This document shows positions 15,168 through 23,260 of a DNA stretch of 64,000 nt, in pieces. How positions within the stretch are numbered: position 1 is the first letter of the stretch; each line of letters begins with the position of its first letter. This stretch comes from Fervidibacter canadensis. Lineage in GTDB: Bacteria > Armatimonadota > Fervidibacteria > Fervidibacterales > Fervidibacteraceae. Under the pieces are notes generated by a model. That model was not told the origin of the DNA and ran no database searches. It saw nothing but the letters and a program-made list of their open reading frames with translations. The stretch is from positions 39,470 to 103,469 of the forward strand of contig JBGOEJ010000013.1 of assembly GCA_041446545.1 (NCBI GenBank), written 5' to 3'. The position numbers were made by a program, and so were the translations under genes.

Positions 15168-17663
15168 TTAACGGCGGTAAGCGGCGACCGTGATGCCGTC
15201 GGTTTTGGTAGCGCCGTCCGTTTTGCGGGAAAGTGCGTTGATCGGTTCGGCGGATTGCGTTTCTTCAGTCTTGAAGCGTTGGACGAGTCGGTGTAGTTGC
15301 ACTGCCATCGCCGCTAACTGTTGGGCGTTACTCGCCATCTCCATCGCTTGGGCGCTGACTTCCTCCGATGCCGCCGAAACTTCCTCCATCGCCGCCGAAG
15401 TTTGCTCGCTGATGTGGGCAACGCTGCGGATTTGCTCGCTCATGTCCGAAGCCGTCGCCGCCAGTTCCTCGGTCGCTGCGGCGTTTTGTTCGGCGATGGC
15501 AGAAAGCCGCTGAACGATGCCGAACACTTGCTCCAACGCCTCCGCCACATCCGTTTGTGCCCGCTCCAACTCACCACTTTGCGATTGCACCTTTTGGACA
15601 GCGGTGATGATATCTCCCAACGCATTTTCTGCCTCGCTGACGGTTGCGGCGCTTTCAGCGACTTGTCGGTAAGTCGCCGCCATCGCTTTAACGCTCTCTT
15701 CCGCACCCTGCTGGATGGTAGCGATCAGGTCAGCGATCTCTTTCGTCGCTTGAGCGGAGCGTTCGGCGAGTTTGCGCACTTCGTCAGCGACGACGGAAAA
15801 GCCCCGCCCCTGTTCGCCTGCCCGTGCCGCTTCAATGGCAGCGTTCAATGCCAGCAAATTCGTCTGTTGGGCGATGTCGGCGATAGTGCTAACGATTTTC
15901 CCGATGTCCGCCATCAATCGGTTCATGCTTTCCACCCGCTGTTGCGCCGTTTCCACAGAACTACGGATGGCATTCATGCTGGCGAGCATTTGACGCAACT
16001 TCTGGACGCTGGCAGAAGCGATGTTGAAAGCCTCGCCGGCAGCCGCCACGCCTTCTGTGACGGTGCGTGAGAAGCCTTGAAGGATTTGCTGGATGCGGTC
16101 AGCGGCATGGGAAAGGTCGTTGACGAGTTTGGCTTGCTCTTGGGCACCACTAGCGATGCTTTCAATGGCGCGGTTGAGTTGCTCAAACGCCGATTGCGTT
16201 CGGGCGATGGCGGCGGCTTGGTCGGTTGCTCCTTGGGCGGTTTGCTGGACGGAGTTTGCGACTTGAGCGATGGCGGCGCCGACTTGTTGTGTCGCTGTCG
16301 CCATCTGGGCGCTGACTTCGTTTAAGCGGTTGACTGCCATCCCCACTTCGCCGACCAGTTGAGCCAACTGGCGGGACGAAAGGCTGCAAGCGTCGGCGAT
16401 GCGACGGGCGCTGCCGACTAACTGAGCCGCCGCCGTAAGAAGTTGCCCCTCTTCTGTCTGTGCGTCGCTGTCGGCAGGGATGTCGGCGATAGCGACATTA
16501 AGCCGATGGGTCAAATCGCCTTGCGCCAAACGCTCCAACGCCGTCACCAATTGCGGGAAGACTTGCTCGCTAAGGTGACGAGCATGTTCGGTGACCGTTT
16601 GCAGCCCGTGCGTCGCGGCGAAGTAGAAGCCGAAGAACAACCCGAACGCCAACGCCAGCATTGCGACGATGACGCCGACCATGACCGCCCGCTGCCGTTG
16701 CAGTTTTTGGATGCGGGCGTTGAGCAAGTTGTCCAACTCGCCCGACAGCGTTTTGGTCAGGTCAAACAAACTGTCAATGGCTGCCGTCGCCGCTGCAAAG
16801 TATTCCTGCGAGGTCAGCGCGATTTGCTGGCTACGGAGCAACCGCTCGTCCAGCATCGTCAGGAAACTCTGGGTCTTTTCATGGGCAGAGCGGACAGTTT
16901 GCTCAATGCGGTTGCGTAAGGCGGGATTGTAATTCATCGCCCGCTCCAAACCCTTTTGCGCCTGCCGCAGTCCGTTGGATGCCATCTCATATATCATCCA
17001 CAGTTTCACCCGCTCCGCATCGGTCACTTTTCTGTCGGCGATGTCAGCAGTCCCTTCTGAACGAGTCCAGTCGAGTTGTTCCGTCGCTTCGGGGTAACGC
17101 TGGACGACGGCGAGCATTAGGTAGTAGGAGTCAAGGTCGGGATCAAGGATAAGTTCGGAAGCGTCAGCGATGTCTTGGCGCAACTGCAGGACTTTGGCGA
17201 TCAAATCTCGGTGGCGCTGGAAACTCTCGTCACGGGAGAGGTGCTCTACTTGACTTTGTAGGTTTTGCCACTCCCGTTTGATCTCTTCCCAAGTGCCCTT
17301 GACCTTCAACTCGTCGCCGTAGCGCTCCATAACGGTGTCAACGGCTTTGATGTCCTCAGCGATTTCTGCTTGCTTTTGCGCCATCGTCTCTTTGAAAGTG
17401 CGGTCACCCGATAGGTAGCCACCCGATGCGCCCCGATGCTGTTGCAAGTGTTGGATGAGCGGGATCAAAGGTTTCAAGCACTCGTTACCCTTGAGTTCCT
17501 GACGGGTGAAAGTGATGTCGGCTTGCAATTTGGCGTTCAGTTGATAGGCGACGAAAAGCAAGGGCAGGGCGAAGGCGGCACCGATCAGCGAAATCCGTCG
17601 CTTGAAATTCAACCGTTGCATCAACGCAATGGTAGGGCGAAAAGTGCCTGAACCATCTCCCAT
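15168..17663 (-). CDS. Methyl-accepting chemotaxis protein with NIT-like sensor domain
   Basis: Transmembrane chemoreceptor of about 831 aa. TM1 lies near 24-42 (RISLIGAAFALPLLFVAYQL). The periplasmic helical module (about 45-320) carries LQQHRGASGGYLSGD and DPDLDSYYLMLAV, which recall NIT-type (nitrate/nitrite-sensing) helical sensors; the ligand is not established. TM2 (VGVIVAMLALAFGLFFGFYF) and a HAMP region follow, then a long cytoplasmic coiled coil with the conserved tip DIAQQTNLLALNAAIEAARA. It is the only receptor in the window and heads the chemotaxis operon. The start is uncertain: ATG 17663 has AAAGGAG very close by, ATG 17681 has no clear site, and ATG 17621 directly precedes the basic TM1 flank. 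Confidence 0.92.
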   Translation of the reverse strand: MGDGSGTFRPTIALMQRLNFKRRISLIGAAFALPLLFVAYQLNAKLQADITFTRQELKGNECLKPLIPLIQHLQQHRGASGGYLSGDRTFKETMAQKQAEIAEDIKAVDTVMERYGDELKVKGTWEEIKREWQNLQSQVEHLSRDESFQRHRDLIAKVLQLRQDIADASELILDPDLDSYYLMLAVVQRYPEATEQLDWTRSEGTADIADRKVTDAERVKLWMIYEMASNGLRQAQKGLERAMNYNPALRNRIEQTVRSAHEKTQSFLTMLDERLLRSQQIALTSQEYFAAATAAIDSLFDLTKTLSGELDNLLNARIQKLQRQRAVMVGVIVAMLALAFGLFFGFYFAATHGLQTVTEHARHLSEQVFPQLVTALERLAQGDLTHRLNVAIADIPADSDAQTEEGQLLTAAAQLVGSARRIADACSLSSRQLAQLVGEVGMAVNRLNEVSAQMATATQQVGAAIAQVANSVQQTAQGATDQAAAIARTQSAFEQLNRAIESIASGAQEQAKLVNDLSHAADRIQQILQGFSRTVTEGVAAAGEAFNIASASVQKLRQMLASMNAIRSSVETAQQRVESMNRLMADIGKIVSTIADIAQQTNLLALNAAIEAARAGEQGRGFSVVADEVRKLAERSAQATKEIADLIATIQQGAEESVKAMAATYRQVAESAATVSEAENALGDIITAVQKVQSQSGELERAQTDVAEALEQVFGIVQRLSAIAEQNAAATEELAATASDMSEQIRSVAHISEQTSAAMEEVSAASEEVSAQAMEMASNAQQLAAMAVQLHRLVQRFKTEETQSAEPINALSRKTDGATKTDGITVAAYRR

Positions 17664-17774
17664 CGCTCCTTTCTCGGTCATCCCGATCGCTCTATGGCAC
17701 CGCCCGACGCTCTCCAAAGGGCTATCGGCAAAGGAGCGACGGGGATTTAGGAATGGCAGCGATTGGCGACTGAT

Positions 17775-17796
17775 GAAGTGCCTAAAAGGCGCGACG
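17775..17796 (+). repeat. REP-like hairpin repeat (copy 1)
   Basis: Contains GTGCCTAAAAGGCGCGACGG, nearly the same as the copy at 18867. The central CCT-AAA-AGG can pair. It lies in the gap between the receptor gene and the isomerase gene. Confidence 0.5.
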
Positions 17797-17818
17797 GCAA
17801 AAGGCGGGGCTATGGCAA

Positions 17819-17841
17819 GTCGCGGCTGATAGCCGCTCCAA
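17819..17841 (-). repeat. REP-like hairpin repeat (copy 2, opposite orientation)
   Basis: Reads, on the minus strand, TTGGAGCGGCTATCAGCCGC followed by GAC. The core GCGGCT-ATC-AGCCGC is a perfect stem-loop. It shares the frame TTGGAGCG...CGCGAC with the copy at 18867 while the inner stem differs with compensating changes. Confidence 0.55.
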
Positions 17842-17852
17842 CAGGCAATTTG

Positions 17853-17877
17853 TTAGAGCGACCAAAAAGGCGAGACG
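17853..17877 (+). repeat. REP-like hairpin repeat (copy 3, degenerate)
   Basis: TTAGAGCGACCAAAAAGGCG then AGACGG. Same frame as the other copies but with a weakened stem. Confidence 0.4.
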
Positions 17878-17886
17878 GTGAAAGTC

Positions 17887-17921
17887 AATTGGCGACGGGC
17901 TACTCGCTATTCGCTGCCGTT
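17887..17921. repeat. Heptanucleotide tandem array, family B, at the isomerase 3' end
   Basis: Five 7-base units: AATTGGC, GACGGGC, TACTCGC, TATTCGC, TGCCGTT. The array ends one base before the isomerase stop codon. The TATTCGC units match those at 46683 and 48746. Confidence 0.6.
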
Positions 17922-17922
17922 C

Positions 17923-18831
17923 TCAAGCGTCGTAGGGAATGCCCAAGCGTTCCAGCAACTCAAGGAGCGTTTCACGGGAGCGGCGCATTTCTTCGTCTAA
18001 GTCGGGGATGCGCCCGATGTCCAACCCGACCATCCCGCTGAAGTCGTGCTTTTTGAGCGCCAAAAACACCCCCTCAAAATCCACCGTCCCCCGTCCCAAG
18101 CCCAAGTGCTCGTTCGTCTTGCCGTCGTTGTCCGATAGGTGCACATAGAAGATGCGCTTGCCCAGTTTCTCCACCGACAAAGGCAAAAGTTCTTTTTGAG
18201 CGTTCAAGTGCCCCGTGTCCAAGACGAAGCCAAGGTTTTCATGTCCCACATGGTCAAAGAGCCTAAGCGCCGCATCGGTGTTGCTGACCATCTCTCCGAC
18301 GCGTGGCTCAAGGCAAAACTTCAATCCTGCTTGCTCCGCCTTTTGCGCCAAAGTCCTAAAACTGTCCACCAGCACCGCCCACTGTCGTTCCCAAGAAAAC
18401 TGCGGGTCAACCTTGACCTTGAACTGGATGCCGAAGTCCACCATCTGCTTGTAAGGCGCTGGTCCTTCAAACTCCAGCGGAGGCACAAAGGAGTCCGTTT
18501 GGATGGTCGTGCAACCGAAGAAGTTGGCGAGTTCGCAGGCAAGGTCAAAGAGCGAAAGGGCATGGCAGCGCTTGCCCTCGTCCAAACTGACGACATCGGG
18601 CAAAACGGGACAAAAGTTGTCCACGACCAACCCCAAATCGTCACACAACGCCTTCAACGCATGCCGATGGGCATAAACTTCCCGCAAGTTCTCTTCCCGC
18701 ACGCCCTCCAGTTCCACATACTTGAAGCCCAACGCCTTCATGTCTTTGAGCGCTTGCTTCGTGTCGGCGATGGATGGCGGATAGCCGTATTTGCTGATGG
18801 CGTAAAGCCAGCAACAACCGACTTTGACCAT
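17923..18831 (-). CDS. Sugar phosphate isomerase/epimerase-like TIM-barrel protein
   Basis: Protein of 302 aa of the xylose-isomerase-like / AP-endonuclease-2 superfamily. Metal-site candidates sit on the barrel strands: YVELEGV, CLEPRVGEM, FVLDTGHLN and YVHLSDNDGKTNEHLGLGRG. Such proteins isomerise or epimerise sugars, inositols or keto acids; the substrate is not predictable from sequence alone. The start at ATG 18831 has GAGGTG six bases upstream; the adjacent ATG at 18834 is the alternative. REP-like repeats flank the gene on both sides (17775-17877 and 18867-18890), and a heptad array abuts its stop. A GH127 gene is divergent from it, so the pair may act in arabinose-containing glycan use. 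Confidence 0.85.
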   Translation of the reverse strand: MVKVGCCWLYAISKYGYPPSIADTKQALKDMKALGFKYVELEGVREENLREVYAHRHALKALCDDLGLVVDNFCPVLPDVVSLDEGKRCHALSLFDLACELANFFGCTTIQTDSFVPPLEFEGPAPYKQMVDFGIQFKVKVDPQFSWERQWAVLVDSFRTLAQKAEQAGLKFCLEPRVGEMVSNTDAALRLFDHVGHENLGFVLDTGHLNAQKELLPLSVEKLGKRIFYVHLSDNDGKTNEHLGLGRGTVDFEGVFLALKKHDFSGMVGLDIGRIPDLDEEMRRSRETLLELLERLGIPYDA

Positions 18832-18866
18832 CATAACCACCTCGCCCAAAAGTGTAGCAGCAAATG

Positions 18867-18890
18867 TTGGAGCGCCTAAAAGGCGCGACG
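18867..18890 (+). repeat. REP-like hairpin repeat (copy 4)
   Basis: TTGGAGCGCCTAAAAGGCGC followed by GACG. GCGCCT-AAA-AGGCGC is a perfect stem-loop. It lies in the divergent gap between the isomerase and GH127 genes, and covers an in-frame ATG that is therefore an unlikely GH127 start. Confidence 0.55.
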
Positions 18891-18944
18891 ACGAAAAGCC
18901 AATGGCGATCGGCAGGCGAATGCCGTGCCAAACTGTGGGCGGTG

Positions 18945-20807
18945 ATGGAAGTGCGATGGCAAATCCTTTGGCTTTTGGGGGTGTGGACGATGGCGGCTCA
19001 CGCTGAGGATGTGACGCAGTTTGTGTCGCCGAAAGCGGTGCGGTTGGATGGGTTGCTGGGTTACCGCTTCGCTGCCAATGAGCGGGGGCGCTTGCTGCCG
19101 TTGGACGAAGACGCCCTGCTCAGCGGCTTTAGGCAGCGCCCAGGGGCGCAAGCATGGATCGGCGAACATGTCGGCAAATGGCTGCACGCTGCCGTCCTCA
19201 CTTGGCTCAACACGGGCAACCCTGACCTCAAAGCGAAAATAGACCGCATCGTGCAAGGTCTGATCGCCACGCAAGAACCCGACGGCTACTTGGGCACTTA
19301 TGACTTTCCGACCCGATGGACGATGGAGCGGGAACGGGGTTGGGATGTCTGGGTGCACAAGTATGTCCTCATCGGCTTGCTGAGTTATGTGAGCGGGACG
19401 AAGGAAGTAGGGAGCGATGGGTTAGCGCAAAGGGCGTTGGAAGCGGCAAAGAAAGCCGCCGATTTGCTCCTGCGCACCTTCGGGACGGGCGAAGGGCAAT
19501 TGGACTTGATGGAGCGCAGCACCCATGTCGGGATGGCTTCGGGCTCCATCTTGCAACCGATGGTGTGGCTGTATCGGGCGACGGGCGAGCGACGCTATCT
19601 GGACTTTTGCCGCTACATCGTTTGGGCATGGGAGCATTCGCCCAAAGGACCGAAGTTGCTCAACAGTTTGCTGACGCACGGCGATGTCCATCGGACCGCC
19701 AATGCCAAAGCCTACGAGATGATGAGTTGCCTCGTCGGGGCGTTGGAACTTTATCGGCTGCTGCGAGATGAGGGACGAGAAGACGACGGCAAAACGCTGC
19801 TTTTGGCGGCGCAACGGGCGTGGGACGACATCACCACCAACCATCTTTACCTAACGGGCGGGACGAGTTTCCGCGAGCACTTTTTGCCCGACCACGAGTT
19901 GCCCAACACGGGTGAAATCGCCGAAACTTGCACGACGGTGACGCTGCTGCAACTGACGCTGGAACTCTTTCGCCTCAGCGGCGACGCCAAATACATGGAC
20001 ATCGCCGAACGCATCGTCTTCAACCACTTGCTCGCCGCCCAGCATCCCGACGGCAGCCGTTGGTGCTACTTCACGCCGCTGGAAGGGACGAAAAATTACC
20101 GCCACGACATCAACTGTTGCGCCTCCAGCGGACCAAGGGGCATCGCCTTGTTGCCCACCTTCCTTTCCACGCTGGATGCCGACGGAGGCATTCGCGTCAA
20201 CCTTTACACCGCCAGCGAGTTGCGGTTGCCCGAACGAGGCGTCCGACTGGTGCAAGAAACGGCTTACCCTTACGATGGCTCGGTGCGGTTGCGGGTGCAT
20301 CTGACGACGCCGACGGAATTCGCCCTGCGGTTGCGCATCCCCAATTGGTGCGAGGCAGCCGAAGTTGCCGTCAACGAGGAAGCGCCCCAGCAAGTTCGGA
20401 GTGGCTATCACGAATTGCGGCGGCGCTGGCGGGATGGCGACACCGTTCGGCTGGAGTTGCCGATGCGGTTGCGCGTCGTCATCGGCGAACACACCAACGA
20501 GGGCAAAGTGGCGCTGATGTTCGGTCCGTTGGTGCTCGCCGCAGACGAACGCTTTTTGCCCGCCGACGCTCAACCGTTAAATGCCGTCACCATCCCGACG
20601 ACGGACGCCGACCGATTGCCCTTGCAACGCATCGTCATCGGCGACAGCGGGGCGCTGTGGGCGAACGAGACAGCCTTTGACACCGACGGGATCACTTTGA
20701 CCGAACCGCCCCGTTCGTTCGTCTTGCGCCTGACGGACTTCGCCCACGCAGGCGCAAAGGGCACTGCCTTCGCCGTCTGGCTTCCCAAACCGCAAGAGCG
20801 TCGCTAA
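18945..20807 (+). CDS. GH127-type beta-L-arabinofuranosidase (DUF1680)
   Basis: Protein of 620 aa. A short signal peptide (about 1-20, MEVRWQILWLLGVWTMAAHA) supports the ATG at 18945 and export; upstream in-frame starts lie inside a REP-like repeat. The catalytic (alpha/alpha)6 barrel follows, then a beta-rich C-terminus. The GH127 metal-thiolate site of Bifidobacterium HypBA1 (E322, E338, C340, C417, C418) is matched by E311, E327, C329, C391 and C392 (EIAETCTTV and DINCCASSG). The enzyme should remove beta-L-arabinofuranose from glycans; related subfamilies have other specificities. Its neighbours are an isomerase and an ADP-ribosylglycohydrolase. Confidence 0.88.
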   Translation: MEVRWQILWLLGVWTMAAHAEDVTQFVSPKAVRLDGLLGYRFAANERGRLLPLDEDALLSGFRQRPGAQAWIGEHVGKWLHAAVLTWLNTGNPDLKAKIDRIVQGLIATQEPDGYLGTYDFPTRWTMERERGWDVWVHKYVLIGLLSYVSGTKEVGSDGLAQRALEAAKKAADLLLRTFGTGEGQLDLMERSTHVGMASGSILQPMVWLYRATGERRYLDFCRYIVWAWEHSPKGPKLLNSLLTHGDVHRTANAKAYEMMSCLVGALELYRLLRDEGREDDGKTLLLAAQRAWDDITTNHLYLTGGTSFREHFLPDHELPNTGEIAETCTTVTLLQLTLELFRLSGDAKYMDIAERIVFNHLLAAQHPDGSRWCYFTPLEGTKNYRHDINCCASSGPRGIALLPTFLSTLDADGGIRVNLYTASELRLPERGVRLVQETAYPYDGSVRLRVHLTTPTEFALRLRIPNWCEAAEVAVNEEAPQQVRSGYHELRRRWRDGDTVRLELPMRLRVVIGEHTNEGKVALMFGPLVLAADERFLPADAQPLNAVTIPTTDADRLPLQRIVIGDSGALWANETAFDTDGITLTEPPRSFVLRLTDFAHAGAKGTAFAVWLPKPQERR

Positions 20808-20868
20808 TGACGGTGAGTAACCATCGGTTTTGCTCGCCCATCGCCGCCGACGAGAGGAGTGATGGCTG

Positions 20869-21783
20869 ATGGAAGCAGAGCGGCTTCAACGGTTTCAAGG
20901 TTGTCTCGTCGGCGTCGCCGTCGGCGACGCGTTAGGCGTTCCTGTGGAAGGTTGGACGCAAGAGGAAATCCGCCAGCGCTTTGGCGTCTTGCGGGAGATG
21001 GTGGACAGCGTTCGCCCCGCAGGTTCTGTCTCTGACGACACGATGCAAACCTTGTGCCTTGCCGAAAGCCTCGCCGAATTGGGACACTTTGATGCCAACG
21101 ATTTCGTGCGCCGACTCTTGCATTGGTATCGCACCGACCCTTTTGGCATCGGTCTCCACACGGAACGCGTCCTCTCTCTCATCGCCCAAGGCATCCCTTG
21201 GCGCGAGGCGGTGGAACGAGTGGAACGGCAACATGCCCCGATGACGGCAGGCAATGGCAGTTTGATGCGGTGCGCCCCCATCGCCTTGCGTTACTACCGC
21301 GACATCGGCGGCTTGCTGGAGTTCAGCCACGAATCGTCACGGGTGACGCACCCCAACCCATTGGCGCGTTCTTCCTGCGCTTTCTTCAACTGCGTTCTTT
21401 CCCGCGTCCTGCGGGGATGGGAGAAAGCGGATGCCTTGAGTTTTGCGATGGAAGTGATGGCCCATGCGCCCCACGAATTGTTGGGGCGCGTTCAAGGGAT
21501 TGCCCAAAAGTCCGCTGACGAAGTTCCCATCAACGGTTTCGTCCTTGACACCTTAGAATGCGCCCTTTGGGCGTGGTGGCACCACGACGATTTTGAGGAG
21601 GCGTTGGTCACTGTCGTCAACTTGGGTGGCGACACCGACACCAATGCCGCCGTGACAGGCGCGCTGATGGGCGCTCAATGTGGGTTAGATGCCATCCCTG
21701 AGCGTTGGCGGGAAAAAGTCGCTGTCGTGCCCCGATGCTTGGAACTGGCGGCAAAACTCTATGAGTTAGCGGAAGCGGAATAA
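20869..21783 (+). CDS. ADP-ribosylglycohydrolase family protein
   Basis: All-helical hydrolase of 304 aa in the DraG/ARH superfamily, which removes ADP-ribose from proteins or hydrolyses related N-glycosides. Signature motifs are present in order: GVAVGDALGVPVEG near the N-terminus, SVSDDTMQTLCLAESL with the metal-binding Asp pair, TAGNGSLMRCAPIAL, and the C-terminal VNLGGDTDTNAAVTGAL with further metal ligands. The ATG at 20869 follows GAGGAG. In carbohydrate loci some members are associated with sugar metabolism; here the upstream neighbour is GH127, 61 bases away, which may suggest co-transcription but does not fix the substrate. Confidence 0.9.
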   Translation: MEAERLQRFQGCLVGVAVGDALGVPVEGWTQEEIRQRFGVLREMVDSVRPAGSVSDDTMQTLCLAESLAELGHFDANDFVRRLLHWYRTDPFGIGLHTERVLSLIAQGIPWREAVERVERQHAPMTAGNGSLMRCAPIALRYYRDIGGLLEFSHESSRVTHPNPLARSSCAFFNCVLSRVLRGWEKADALSFAMEVMAHAPHELLGRVQGIAQKSADEVPINGFVLDTLECALWAWWHHDDFEEALVTVVNLGGDTDTNAAVTGALMGAQCGLDAIPERWREKVAVVPRCLELAAKLYELAEAE

Positions 21784-21818
21784 CGAGCGAGATGGCAAAA
21801 TCATCGCGGTGATAGGCG

Positions 21819-23072
21819 ATGGACGCCGCCGAAAAACTGCGAGTGCTCATCAGCGACGCCGCCTTTGAGTGTGAAGGGGGCAAAAGTGCGTCCGCTCGCG
21901 CTGTCCAGCAACTCAAAGAGCAACGGCTTCGGGAAAGCATCTACCACGCCAAAGTGCCCGGCGGAACGATGCCCTTGCTCAAAACTCTTTTGACCAATGC
22001 CTGCATCAAAAACTGCGCCTATTGCCCCATCGCTGCCTACTGCGACCATCGTGTCGTTTCCTTCAAGCCCGACGAGATGGCACGCTTGTTCATGGCGATG
22101 CACAAAGCAGGGATGGTCAACGGCTTGTTTTTGTCCAGCGGCATCGTCCGCGACCCCGACACAACTCAAGAGTTGCTCAACGACACGGCAAAGATTTTGC
22201 GGACGCGTTACGGCTTTCGCGGCTACATCCATCTGAAGGTCATGCCCGGCGCCAGCGCCGAAGCCATCAAGGAAGCGGCAAAGTGGGCAAACCGCATCAG
22301 CGTCAATGCTGAAGCGCCCAACGAACTTCGGCTCAAAACCATCGCCCCCGATAAAAGTTTTCAAGGCGAAATGCTCCCGACCCTGCAACGCATCGCCGAG
22401 GTTATTACGCAGAAGCGGTTGGAATGGTTGGAGCGCAAAGGCGTCGTCCAACGCATTGGGCGAGGTTGGCTCGCCGATTTGGACGAATTGGCACAATTGT
22501 CAACCCCGCCCGTCCTTTCCAGCACGACCCAATTCGTCGTCGGCGCAGCGGGCGAAAGCGACAAGGAGTTGCTCCAAACCGTCGTGCGGTTTTACCGCGA
22601 GTTTCAGTTAGGGCGAGCCTACTTCAGCGCTTTTCGCCCCATTTGCGGGACAAAGTTGGAAGACCTACCCGCTGAAACGCCCGTGCGGGAACATCGCCTC
22701 TATCAAGCCGACTTTTTGCTCCGCCGCTACGGCTTTGAGTTGGACGAATTGCCCTTTGACGAACAAGGCAACTTGCCACAAGACACCGACCCCAAACTCG
22801 CATGGGCGCTTCAACATCCTGAGCGTTTCCCCGTTGAAGTCACGAAAGCGGAGCGAAACGAATTGCTCAAAGTGCCCGGCATCGGTCCTGAAACTGCCGA
22901 GCGGATTGTCAAGGCACGAAAGGAAGGAACTTCGCTGACCGCCGAAGACCTGCAACGGTTGGGTGTGCCATTGAAGCGAGCCGCCCCCTTTTTGACCTTG
23001 AAAGGCAAACCTTTGACAAAAGAAGTGCCCGTCAAAGAACCTGAGCCAACCGAGCAATTGCGGTTGCTGTGA
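21819..23072 (+). CDS. Putative DNA modification/repair radical SAM protein with HhH motif
   Basis: Protein of 417 aa. The radical SAM cluster motif is LLTNACIKNCAYC (C-x3-C-x2-C); the barrel region continues with NGLFLSSGIVRDPD, HLKVMPGAS and the sequence RISVNAEAPNE. A helix-hairpin-helix near 345-370 (LLKVPGIGPETAERIVKAR) suggests DNA contact. This combination matches the family annotated as putative DNA modification/repair radical SAM protein; its chemistry is not known to me. In many genomes it is paired with a uracil-DNA-glycosylase-like protein, which is not next to it here. A TIR element and degraded genes begin 41 bases after its stop. Start at ATG 21819 lacks a strong ribosome site. 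Confidence 0.85.
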   Translation: MDAAEKLRVLISDAAFECEGGKSASARAVQQLKEQRLRESIYHAKVPGGTMPLLKTLLTNACIKNCAYCPIAAYCDHRVVSFKPDEMARLFMAMHKAGMVNGLFLSSGIVRDPDTTQELLNDTAKILRTRYGFRGYIHLKVMPGASAEAIKEAAKWANRISVNAEAPNELRLKTIAPDKSFQGEMLPTLQRIAEVITQKRLEWLERKGVVQRIGRGWLADLDELAQLSTPPVLSSTTQFVVGAAGESDKELLQTVVRFYREFQLGRAYFSAFRPICGTKLEDLPAETPVREHRLYQADFLLRRYGFELDELPFDEQGNLPQDTDPKLAWALQHPERFPVEVTKAERNELLKVPGIGPETAERIVKARKEGTSLTAEDLQRLGVPLKRAAPFLTLKGKPLTKEVPVKEPEPTEQLRLL

Positions 23073-23113
23073 CATTTCAGGCGTCCGCGCCACAAGTTGC
23101 GTCAATGTTGGGA

Positions 23114-23254
23114 GAGTGTGTTCGGAAAATGCCATTGGGAGGGCGAGGCTCCTGCCGAGCCGAACATATCGGCAAGTCGTGAGATGGGCAGGTCGGAGGA
23201 ATAGTCTCACCGGGAGGTTCGCCCTCCCATTGGGCTCAATTTCCGAACACACTC
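23114..23254. mobile_element. 141-bp element with terminal inverted repeats (MITE-like)
   Basis: The ends are a perfect 15-bp inverted repeat (GAGTGTGTTCGGAAA at 23114-23128 and its complement at 23240-23254). The pairing continues imperfectly inward through ATTGGGAGGGCGA on the left and its complement on the right. No coding frame is present. Obvious target-site duplication was not found. It lies between the radical SAM gene and a gene remnant whose open frame runs into the right end. Confidence 0.65.
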
Positions 23255-23260
23255 AAAGAT

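Noticed and set aside
21801..22496. 231-codon minus-strand frame
   Set aside because: Antisense to the radical SAM gene, which has motif support.
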